Origin: Lachnospiraceae bacterium
GTDB lineage: Bacteria > Bacillota > Clostridia > Lachnospirales > Lachnospiraceae
Assembly: GCA_022797535.1 (NCBI GenBank)
Contig: JAAWKU010000001.1
Location: 1-64,000, forward strand
Length of the DNA stretch: 64,000 bases
Direction: 5' to 3'
Positions within the stretch are counted from its first letter, which is position 1. Each line of letters begins with the position of its first letter. The position numbers and the translations under genes were made by a program. Shown here piece after piece: positions 55,129 through 62,320 of the stretch. The notes beneath the pieces were generated by a model that saw only the letters and a list, made by a program, of their open reading frames with translations, was not told the DNA's origin and did not search any database.

Positions 55129-56117
55129 GATTTGCTTCTCCATATCCCCGGGCAATACTCTGTATCAATCAGTTCGCCCCAGCTTGAACTTATTTTCCGC
55201 TCTACTTCTTCCATTCTTCCACAACGGATATCATCCAGAAACGGCACTAAATTATCATCACGGATCAAGCATTTCTTCAGCTGTCCGTCTGCCGTAATGC
55301 GCATTGAGATCAAAGCATCCTGACACGGATAGTTATCACACTGTTTGCAACCTTCATTATAATTTGTCCCTACAGTTGCATCTTTTATATATAATTTACA
55401 TTCATCACTAAACGTATATACTGCCATGGGAGTCCCGAGTCCACCATAAGGAAATTCCATTTCTTTAGAAATATCAGTAAAATTCTCTTCCAAATAGTTA
55501 TATATTCTATCGAATGGCACATAATGCAACTGCTTCGTTTCATTCCCGTCTGTTGTTGAACCGAACTCCACATAATCTATAAGTTTCAGATCAACACCTA
55601 ACGTTTTTGCAAGATCAATTAAAGCAGGAACCCCATCAATATTTAAATTACTAATTACCGCATTAATATTTACTTTCATACCCATAGACTTCACCGCTTT
55701 AATTCCATCTATTACATCACAAAAACAATCTCCTCCGGTGATAAATTTATATAAATCCTTATCTGCAGTATCCAAGCTGACTGTCAATGAGTCAATTCCA
55801 GAATTCACCGTTTTTTCAGCATACTTTTTTAATAACAAACCATTTGTAACCATCCCTATTCCTGCAAATAATTTCTCTTTCGCAACAGAAGAAATGATAT
55901 CAAATAAATCTTGATAGATTTCTTCTCTCAATAACGGTTCGCCACCTGTAACCTTTAAATACGAATATCCTGCTTTTCCGGCAATTCTCAATGCTTTCAT
56001 TATTTCATCTTTGCTCATCACTTCATTGCATATAACACCCTCGCCGCCTGCTCTGCAATATATGCACGACAAATTGCAATCATTCATTACGGCTAATCTC
56101 AAGTGTGGTTTTCTCAT
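55125..56117 (-). CDS. MoaA-like radical SAM enzyme with C-terminal auxiliary cluster
   Basis: A protein of 330 residues. The radical SAM motif CNLSCIYC is at residues 14-21, followed by the SAM-binding VTGGEPLL and VTNGLLL. The C-terminal 80 residues contain CKQCDNYPCQDA and a later Cys in LKKCLIRDDN, like the auxiliary cluster region of MoaA. MoaA itself cyclises GTP, but the two C-terminal Arg residues typical of MoaA are not visible, so another substrate is more likely. It is coupled by a four-base overlap to the PHP enzyme. A GGAGAG site precedes the ATG. Confidence 0.85.
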   Translation of the reverse strand: MRKPHLRLAVMNDCNLSCIYCRAGGEGVICNEVMSKDEIMKALRIAGKAGYSYLKVTGGEPLLREEIYQDLFDIISSVAKEKLFAGIGMVTNGLLLKKYAEKTVNSGIDSLTVSLDTADKDLYKFITGGDCFCDVIDGIKAVKSMGMKVNINAVISNLNIDGVPALIDLAKTLGVDLKLIDYVEFGSTTDGNETKQLHYVPFDRIYNYLEENFTDISKEMEFPYGGLGTPMAVYTFSDECKLYIKDATVGTNYNEGCKQCDNYPCQDALISMRITADGQLKKCLIRDDNLVPFLDDIRCGRMEEVERKISSSWGELIDTEYCPGIWRSKS

Positions 56118-56141
56118 AAGTCTCTCCTTTTTTGTGATTTT

Positions 56142-56219
56142 TTAGTATTTTATGCTAAACCCAGTCTTCGCCACATATTCTATTTGTTTCCGCCATCTAG
56201 AATCTACAAACATATTCAT
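56142..56219 (-). CDS. Tiny open frame upstream of the MoaA-like gene (25 codons)
   Basis: Reads MNMFVDSRWRKQIEYVAKTG and ends FSIKY before a TAA. A RiPP precursor upstream of a radical SAM gene would have this size and location, but there is no good ribosome binding site and no core-like residues (only one Ser-Arg-Trp cluster). The frame could also be the 3' remnant of a decayed gene. Low confidence. Confidence 0.2.
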   Translation of the reverse strand: MNMFVDSRWRKQIEYVAKTGFSIKY

Positions 56220-56339
56220 TTGAAAACCGCTGATCCAAAACAGTAACTATATTCCGCGAGATGCTTTGGTCAGAAATCAAACATAATGCAAAGCCTCTGA
56301 GTTTGGCTCCTGGTAACTGAGTTGAATTATTAAAAGCAC

Positions 56340-57209
56340 TTATAATTGCGTTTTAAACAACACTGGCTCTCCGAAATCTTTCAAAGATGACAGGATGTGT
56401 ATAAATTCTTCGTCGCTATCCATTATAATAGTGCTAACATCTTTTAATTTTGGTACTGCATTGTACACTGCGATTCCGGTTTTAACTTTCTTCATTATTT
56501 CCACATCATTTAATCCATCCCCGAAATATATTGAATCCTCTATTCGCAAATTTCTACTTCTCTGTAATTTTTTGAATGCCTTATATTTGTTAACATTGCA
56601 ATCTGTCAGGTAGCCAAATCTTTTGACGATTTCCGTAATATTATACTTTTTTTCTATAGACCGAACGAATCCCTCTTTTTTTTCATAATAATATATTTTG
56701 TAGACTTGACGACATTCTCTCGGATTTCTGCGTAATACAACTGACTTGGGTACTCCACAATAAAGTTTGAGCAATTTTTCTATCACATTGCTCTCAGTAT
56801 AAATGTAGTCTTTTGTCTCAACTGCGACTTCAATTCCATTTTCAGCGAAAAAACAATATTCATCTTCTCCTAGAGGAAGAAAAATATTTTCCGTATAACC
56901 TTTCTCATTATCAAAGATATATTGTCCTTCATCACAAATGACCAAAATATCTTTCCTGACATTTAAGAGCAATCTTTCGCACTCGAGTATACTTCTGCCA
57001 GTTGCAAAAAAAACTTTATATCCTTCTAATTGATTAATCAAGGATATAAAACCACTCTTCCATTCCCCATTATCCAGCAAGGTGCCATCTAAATCAAATC
57101 CAATACAAGGTGTGGGATTAAGATAATTCTTTTTGTCATTTTTCACCATCATCTTATTCGCTAATCTCATCATATTGATATCTGCCATATAATCTAAACT
57201 TCTTTTCAC
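56340..57209 (-). CDS. HAD-superfamily phosphatase (Cof type)
   Basis: A protein of 289 residues with the HAD motifs: I is FDLDGTLLDNG (about residue 38), II contains FFATGRS, and IV is YFGDGLNDVEIMKK. The cap insertion between motifs II and III is of the C2 (Cof) type, suggesting a phosphorylated sugar or nucleotide substrate. I favour the GTG at 57209, with GGAGAG seven bases upstream. The gene lies 222 bases upstream of the MoaA-like gene and overlaps the spermidine-synthase-like gene by about 55 bases. It may remove phosphate from an intermediate. Confidence 0.82.
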   Translation of the reverse strand: MKRSLDYMADINMMRLANKMMVKNDKKNYLNPTPCIGFDLDGTLLDNGEWKSGFISLINQLEGYKVFFATGRSILECERLLLNVRKDILVICDEGQYIFDNEKGYTENIFLPLGEDEYCFFAENGIEVAVETKDYIYTESNVIEKLLKLYCGVPKSVVLRRNPRECRQVYKIYYYEKKEGFVRSIEKKYNITEIVKRFGYLTDCNVNKYKAFKKLQRSRNLRIEDSIYFGDGLNDVEIMKKVKTGIAVYNAVPKLKDVSTIIMDSDEEFIHILSSLKDFGEPVLFKTQL

Positions 57210-58296
57210 TCATTATCTCTCCGACCTTCTGGCATAAATCTTTATTTGGCAGCATAACTATATTTGAAATATTCTCAAACGAATACTGTTTTTTTGCCAA
57301 CAGAACTTCAAGCTCCCGGAAATAATTAATCTCATTGCATATATACATATTCTTAACAATACTACCTATTCCGGCGGTGTTAACCTGTTTTTTTACATAT
57401 TTGAGAAACAAGTTTATAAGTCCTTCTTTTCCATCATCCCGGTTGGGAACAGATGCAACTTTGCCTCTTCTAATTTGCATTATCAAGCCAATCAAGTAAT
57501 CTCTATACAATGACATTACTTCATTATTTTTTAGAGTAATATAATTCGCACCAGTTTTGTTAATCTTATGAGAAAAATTTTTCTGAACGCTCATGGCAAT
57601 CTCAATATATTTCGACTTATTTATAATTTCATTATTGCACGTCAGAGGTGATCTATTAGCAGTCTTATAGCAATGTATCCATCCGCTATAAGAAAAATCT
57701 ACTTTTGACACTTCTTTAAATCCGGCTTTATACATATTACTATAGATATACTTCAGGGGATTGACTAAATTGTCCCATATACCATCAAGAAAATTGAAGT
57801 CCCTCATACTTGAATTAAATGCCATTACCCCATTCTTAGACAGTCTGTCATAAATGTTTCGAAGGAAACCTATTTCAGCAGCATCATTTACCAAATGCTC
57901 TCCCGTAGATAGATCTACCATAATATAATCGTAATATTTATTGTCGCTTTTCACAAACTCAATTGCATCCGCAACCACACAATTTATGCCCTCAAACTTT
58001 GAATAGCCCAGATACCTATCCCCTAATGTAAACACCTCTTCATCGATATCAACCGCAGTGATTTCAGCTTCTGGAACCATTTTCTTCAATTGCAATACCG
58101 CTGTTCCCAAACCTGTTCCCAAAATCAGTATTTTATTAGCATTATTAGCAATGCAGGAAACGGTAGTTATCATGTAAAACGAATATCGGAATGGGTCATC
58201 AAGGTACACTTTAGAATACAAAATGCCCTCGTTATAATACAGCAGGCAATTATCTTCCACTACTATTTTTTTATTTTTTTCTTCATATACTTTCAT
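57154..58296 (-). CDS. Spermidine-synthase-like / class I SAM-fold protein
   Basis: A protein of 380 residues. The N-terminal 230 match the spermidine synthase-like family: ILILGTGLGTAVLQLKK (SAM-binding), AVDIDEEV, VVADAIEFV and DYIMVDLSTGE. Spermidine synthase itself uses decarboxylated SAM and a catalytic Asp; an Asp is present in the DLS motif, but the pocket residues are not clear. The C-terminal 150 residues are helical and unrecognised. It is the first cargo gene with the operon orientation, and no Shine-Dalgarno site precedes its ATG. It could be an aminopropyl or methyl transferase. Confidence 0.65.
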   Translation of the reverse strand: MKVYEEKNKKIVVEDNCLLYYNEGILYSKVYLDDPFRYSFYMITTVSCIANNANKILILGTGLGTAVLQLKKMVPEAEITAVDIDEEVFTLGDRYLGYSKFEGINCVVADAIEFVKSDNKYYDYIMVDLSTGEHLVNDAAEIGFLRNIYDRLSKNGVMAFNSSMRDFNFLDGIWDNLVNPLKYIYSNMYKAGFKEVSKVDFSYSGWIHCYKTANRSPLTCNNEIINKSKYIEIAMSVQKNFSHKINKTGANYITLKNNEVMSLYRDYLIGLIMQIRRGKVASVPNRDDGKEGLINLFLKYVKKQVNTAGIGSIVKNMYICNEINYFRELEVLLAKKQYSFENISNIVMLPNKDLCQKVGEIMSEKKFRLYGRYQYDEISE

Positions 58297-58527
58297 ATTA
58301 GTGCGATTAATCCAAAAAGTAAATTAATCTATTCCTTTCTCTTTTTGCATGAATCATTTTTAAATAAAATTCCTTAACTTCATGCTTCTTACAGTTCTCT
58401 GCACGCACCTGTAATCCAACTCTTAAAGTTTCATCACAATTGCACTGTTGTTTGCATTCAATATCTACATTTTTCCTGTTGTCGTTTCACAATTAAATTA
58501 TTTTCACATATGAAAGAGCATATATTT

Positions 58528-59088
58528 TTATTTGTCAATCACTTCAACGTCACCGGGAATATTTCTAATAAGCATTGCCGCGCTGTTTGATAATTTAATA
58601 TTATCCTTCAACGGGTAATCAACTCTGCCGATGACATTGGTTTCTCCGCAGTGAACACTGAGTTCTGTTTCCAAAAGTCCAAGATTCCCCTGCAAATTCC
58701 CTGCAAAAATCAGGCTTCCCGCACTAACTCCGATAACAAAACCATTATCTTCTATATAAGACATCAATGTATCTCTGAAGCCCGTATCATTTATTCTGCT
58801 TAGCAGATAGGATGTCTTGCCTCCACATAAATATATCACGTCATATGCTTTGATTTTGTCGATCGACATATTACTATGCAAATCGAATACACTAACATTT
58901 TCTTTTGGGATCCCACACTTTAAAAGATCATTCATGCATTTCGGTAATACAGCAATAGCATCCGCATCTTTTGCTGCTGTTGGAATAAACAAAGCTTTGG
59001 CCTCTCGGGGATCTTTTCCCAGCATTTTTACAAATTCTTCCTCAATTGCTACTGTTTCCAAACCGCAGGATGTTAACATAACACGCAT
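58528..59088 (-). CDS. Peptidase E-like (S51) hydrolase
   Basis: A protein of 186 residues with the glutamine-amidotransferase-like fold of peptidase E. The catalytic Ser is in GVSAGSLIFAG, preceded by VIYLCGGKTSYLLSRI (the GG-containing strand). Peptidase E proteins cleave N-terminal Asp dipeptides; relatives act as self-resistance peptidases. It is separated from the cargo operon by 230 bases and may be transcribed separately. The start at 59088 has GGGAGG. A role in immunity is speculation. Confidence 0.75.
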   Translation of the reverse strand: MRVMLTSCGLETVAIEEEFVKMLGKDPREAKALFIPTAAKDADAIAVLPKCMNDLLKCGIPKENVSVFDLHSNMSIDKIKAYDVIYLCGGKTSYLLSRINDTGFRDTLMSYIEDNGFVIGVSAGSLIFAGNLQGNLGLLETELSVHCGETNVIGRVDYPLKDNIKLSNSAAMLIRNIPGDVEVIDK

Positions 59089-59190
59089 AGTAATTCCTCC
59101 CATAACGATTATTTTTCTCTCATCATTTCATTCTCTATTGTTTGTGTTTAAACAGACACTACAGCTTTGTGAATATAATGCAAGTTCTGC

Positions 59191-59484
59191 TTAGTTTCCA
59201 TTGTGCCTGTCCACGAACTTCAGCGATTGCACGAACATTCTCCTCAGAACCGCAGCAAGGTCATATACCACCCACTGTACGGTTTTATCATCTCCGCCAT
59301 CAGTTTTACAACACATAGCCTCTTTCAGATAGAACACATTCTCAACGTTATAAATAGATACTTTCTCTAAAAACGCAGAGGTATCGCTGTATTGTTCCAT
59401 CAAATCAGCCCTGCAATTTTCAAACTTATCTCCGACAAACTTCAAGAAAACGAGAGCGTTCTCCGCAACTCTGTTTTTCTCCAT
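59191..59484 (-). pseudogene. Remnant of a type I restriction-modification HsdM subunit
   Basis: The first 60 residues (ALVFLKFVGDKFENCRADLMEQYS, then YNVENVFYLKEA) match the N-terminal domain of HsdM methyltransferases. The sequence then departs from the family (MCCKTDGGDDKTVQWVV) and ends. The catalytic NPPF region is missing, so this is a decayed or truncated copy. It lies near the right end of element 1. Confidence 0.55.
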
Positions 59485-59835
59485 GTTCCCCGCTCACAAA
59501 ACGCCATCCGGCAGTCCCTGAGAACCAACTCCGATGACAATTCCTTTTCTTTTGTTAATTTTACAATCTTCTTACTCTCCTGCCCTCTGTTAAAAAGCAC
59601 GATATCACCTATATTGCAGTCCAAATAATAACATATTCTAAGATATCGTCATCGACACCTGCTCTCCGCGTCCCTTTTTCACGATGGTATTTAACATATT
59701 CCAAGTGACTCGTCCTTTCACTGCAGATTCTTGTAAATCAACATCTTCAACAAACCATTGTACGAGATAATCATTCCTACTTCTTTTCACAAACACATTG
59801 AATAAATTACCTGTAATACTATTCAAGTATACCAT
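59442..59835 (-). other. Short open frames, probably decayed genes
   Basis: Two short frames on the minus strand (59442-59624 and 59638-59835) encode 60 and 65 residues. They include MDCNIGDIVLFNRG and DYLVQWFVEDVDLQ, but lack ribosome binding sites. They sit just upstream of the HsdM remnant and may be parts of a broken restriction-system operon. I do not recognise them. Confidence 0.3.
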
Positions 59836-60200
59836 AATATACCAAACTCGTCCAGCAAAACTATCATTAAGAAAAAAAAGATTTTACAGCCACAGGATCA
59901 CGATATCCTCCTCGACTTACACTTCAATAACCATATGCTTACTAATTCCTATGTGAGCACTACATTCTTAAACATTTGAATCATTTATATAGACTCAGAA
60001 CGACCTACAGTACATTTTCTGATATTCTTTGATAAGTGCTTCCAGTATAAAAGATATGCCTTTGATTCCAAAATTCAGATATGCCTGATTCCTTATGGTG
60101 CAGGTTATCCTCTGACTCGACAGGAATCTCCACTCCCTCATTCCCTCCTGTAGAGATAAAGCGAACCAGCTTCCCCTGCATTCCTCTTCCCCCACATTTT
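59836..60200. other. Intergenic, near the right end of element 1
   Basis: No defensible gene. Two overlapping minus-strand frames (59995-60223) are open for about 70 codons each, but neither shows family features or a ribosome binding site. It lies directly downstream of the possible attenuator RNA at 60208-60290. Confidence 0.4.
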
Positions 60201-60207
60201 TCCGGGC

Positions 60208-60290
60208 AAAAAAGTAGGGCCAAAAAGCCTACAGACGACAGTATGTAACTGTCACTGGATTACCGTCATAAGCCGATTTAGCCCTACCCA
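60208..60290 (-). ncRNA. Compact structured RNA with possible attenuator-terminator
   Basis: On the minus strand GTAGGGC (60287-60281) can pair with GCCCTAC (60220-60214), followed directly by six T. The same 3' strand can instead pair with the nearer GTAGGC. Between them GACAG/CTGTC forms a hairpin with a 7-nt loop. Two alternative partners for one terminator strand suggest attenuation or a riboswitch-like switch. No match to a known class came to mind. Confidence 0.4.
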
Positions 60291-60448
60291 AATACAATAT
60301 TTAGTTGTTTTAACATGGTTTCCCTGCCAGTTTGGTGTCAATCCTGCTTGTGTTAAGCTAATGCAAAAATATCTGCTATTTGTTTGAGACGGACCCGTCC
60401 TTACGCGAAAATGCCCCCACATCTGGCATTTTCCGTAGGATTAAATCA

Positions 60449-60480
60449 ATGAACCCCCTTTATTTACTGGGTTCTGCCAA
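60449..60480 (-). repeat. Right copy of the inverted hairpin motif flanking the cargo
   Basis: On the minus strand TTGGCAGAACCC is followed after 11 bases by GGGGTTCA. The start is identical over 12 bases to the copy at 40293-40304, in inverted orientation. Confidence 0.6.
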
Positions 60481-60506
60481 TCTGGCAATATCATAACACA
60501 ATCCCC

Positions 60507-60590
60507 TGTGACAAAAAAGGTGGCGTGTACCCCCCGCTCCTTAAGACCGTCCAGAAGCTGCTGCGTGTATCTGGGGTGGGGGCCGTCGTC
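60507..60590 (-). pseudogene. Polysaccharide deacetylase, middle fragment between two elements
   Basis: Codes for DDGPHPRYTQQLLDGLKERG then VHATFFVTG, the NodB segment with the catalytic Asp pair. On one side it joins element 1 at TCCCC and on the other it is cut within the codons that would normally read LTFDDG. Only 84 bases remain between the two insertions. Confidence 0.85.
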
Positions 60591-60754
60591 TGCTGATGTC
60601 AGGTAAGGAATTGAAAATTTTAGTTTTTTCCTAAAATACGGCATTTTTCGAATAACTGGACAAGCCAGAGCCTAAATTTTTGCCATTTTGCGCAAGATTT
60701 CGTTGTTAAGTGCCTAATTTGATTTTTACATAGAAATTCCAGTAATTATATTCA

Positions 60755-62320
60755 TTACCTTTCCAACATTTCCTCAAACTCATCCCGATACCGCCAAACC
60801 ACCTCAACCCGTTCCTCCTCATACACAACCACCTTCTCCACCATCTCCCGCATAAATTCCTCCCGCCTGTCTCCAAAGCCGCTATATTTCTCTATCAGCT
60901 CAGATATGCTCCTGCACCTCTTCCCCTTTATCTCCAATTCCTCAATCTGCCGCTGAACCTCTTCCACGCTTCGAGCCGTCAATTCTTCCCGGCTGTTCAA
61001 AATCTCCTTCTCCTTGAGAAAATCTTCCCTGTCCAATTCCCCGCCTCGGAAACGCTCATACAGATTCATCTTTTTTGCCGGAAATCGTTCCTGCTCCTGC
61101 CGCAGTACCGCTTCCTGTTTTTTCAGCCCGGCCTGCCGCTGAACAAAGAACTGTGACGCAGGCATTGTCTCAAACAGCCTGCAGTGCTCCTCCCAAATCC
61201 CCCATATGGTCTTTTCCAGCGCCTCCTTCTCTATGCGGAGTTCATTACAGCCGGTTCCGCTAATAAAGCTTTTCCGCTTACAGAGATAATAAGGATTTTT
61301 TGTTTTGCGCAGTTCCAGCCGATTGCCGCAGCAGCCGCAGAAAACAATTCCCCACCGGACGCTGCTACGGTCATGACCGGCGCTCTTTCCCTTCCTGATA
61401 CTGTCGTTTGCCCTCTGAAACAATTCCCTGCTGACAATCGCCTTATGATGGTCCGGTATCACAGTCCATTTTTCTTCCGGCTGTCTCTCCTTATGGCTGT
61501 CCCCTGTCTTTGTGCGGACAGCTTTTCTATAGATCATGTCGCCTGCATATACCCGATTATGCACAATGGTATGTATTTTGTTCCGGTTCCAGACGGCGGT
61601 CTCAAAATGACGGCCCTGCTGCTCCCCTTTGGCCTGCTTATAGGCAAGACGGGTAGGGATTTTTTCCGCATTTAGTTCCTGCGCCAACGTTCTGGCATCC
61701 TTTCCCTCTGCCATCTCCCGAAAAATCCGCCGCACCGTCACCGCAGCGTCCTCGTCGATCTCCAGATTTCTGCCGTCCGCCGTCTTCTGATAACCGTACA
61801 TTATGCAGCCGGAAAAATAGTCCCCCCGTTTGATTGCGGCAGATATGCCGCTCTTTATCTTACCAGACAAATCCCTGCTGTACATTTCATAGATAAAATT
61901 CTTAAACGCAATGTCCATGCCGCCGGTGCGCCCCTCAAAATCCTGGCTGTCATACCCGTCGTTGATCCCGATAAAGCGAATGCCCAAAAGAGGGAAAATC
62001 TGTTCCAGATAGTCCCCCACCTCCAGATAATTGCGCCCGAACCGGGACAAATCTTTTACCACAATGCAGTTTATCACGCCCTGCCTGCAAAGCGTGAGCA
62101 TTTCCTGCAGGGCGGGTCTGTCAAAGCTCATACCGGAATAGCCGTCATCCACAAATTCCCGAATCACCGCATCCTTAAATTCCTTTTTTTGCTGTATAAA
62201 CTGGCGGATATACGCCCTCTGGTTGCTGACGCTGAAGCTCTCTTCCTTTTCCCACGCCTCGCATAAATCCATATCCTCCATGGATAACCGGATATAGATT
62301 GCTATGATAATCCACTTCAC
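60755..62320 (-). CDS. Large serine recombinase (element 2, nearest left end)
   Basis: A protein of 521 residues. The catalytic domain begins IAIYIRLSMED with GYSGMSFDRPAL and IVVKDLSRFGRNYLEVG. The recombinase domain, zinc ribbon (CGCCGNRLEL and CKRKSFISGTGC) and coiled-coil tail follow. It is most like the recombinase nearest the left end of element 1. The GTG start at 62320 has AGGAGG six bases upstream and overlaps the stop of the next recombinase (GTGA). Confidence 0.9.
   Translation of the reverse strand: MKWIIIAIYIRLSMEDMDLCEAWEKEESFSVSNQRAYIRQFIQQKKEFKDAVIREFVDDGYSGMSFDRPALQEMLTLCRQGVINCIVVKDLSRFGRNYLEVGDYLEQIFPLLGIRFIGINDGYDSQDFEGRTGGMDIAFKNFIYEMYSRDLSGKIKSGISAAIKRGDYFSGCIMYGYQKTADGRNLEIDEDAAVTVRRIFREMAEGKDARTLAQELNAEKIPTRLAYKQAKGEQQGRHFETAVWNRNKIHTIVHNRVYAGDMIYRKAVRTKTGDSHKERQPEEKWTVIPDHHKAIVSRELFQRANDSIRKGKSAGHDRSSVRWGIVFCGCCGNRLELRKTKNPYYLCKRKSFISGTGCNELRIEKEALEKTIWGIWEEHCRLFETMPASQFFVQRQAGLKKQEAVLRQEQERFPAKKMNLYERFRGGELDREDFLKEKEILNSREELTARSVEEVQRQIEELEIKGKRCRSISELIEKYSGFGDRREEFMREMVEKVVVYEEERVEVVWRYRDEFEEMLER

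Larger units (their letters stand above)
35074..60506. mobile_element. Element 1: 25.4-kb serine-recombinase element carrying a biosynthetic cluster
   Basis: The ends are defined by a TCCCC direct repeat on the plus strand (35069-35073 and 60502-60506) that lies inside a polysaccharide deacetylase gene; excision would restore that gene. The left end has three tandem large serine recombinases reading toward the boundary. The cargo is a DUF6870-like gene, an AT-rich operon of natural-product genes, a peptidase-like gene and an HsdM remnant. No conjugation, replication or relaxase gene is visible, so it is a transposon or mobilizable genomic island of the Tn4451/TndX kind rather than a self-transmissible ICE. 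The first bases within the left end contain GATGTCA, as does the left end of element 2. Confidence 0.85.

Noticed and set aside
58307..58490. Cys-rich frame upstream of the spermidine-synthase-like gene (reads KQQCNCDETLRVG and on)
   Set aside because: No standard start codon at its beginning and an in-frame stop just before it; more likely a remnant, although it ends 11 bases before a start that lacks its own ribosome binding site.
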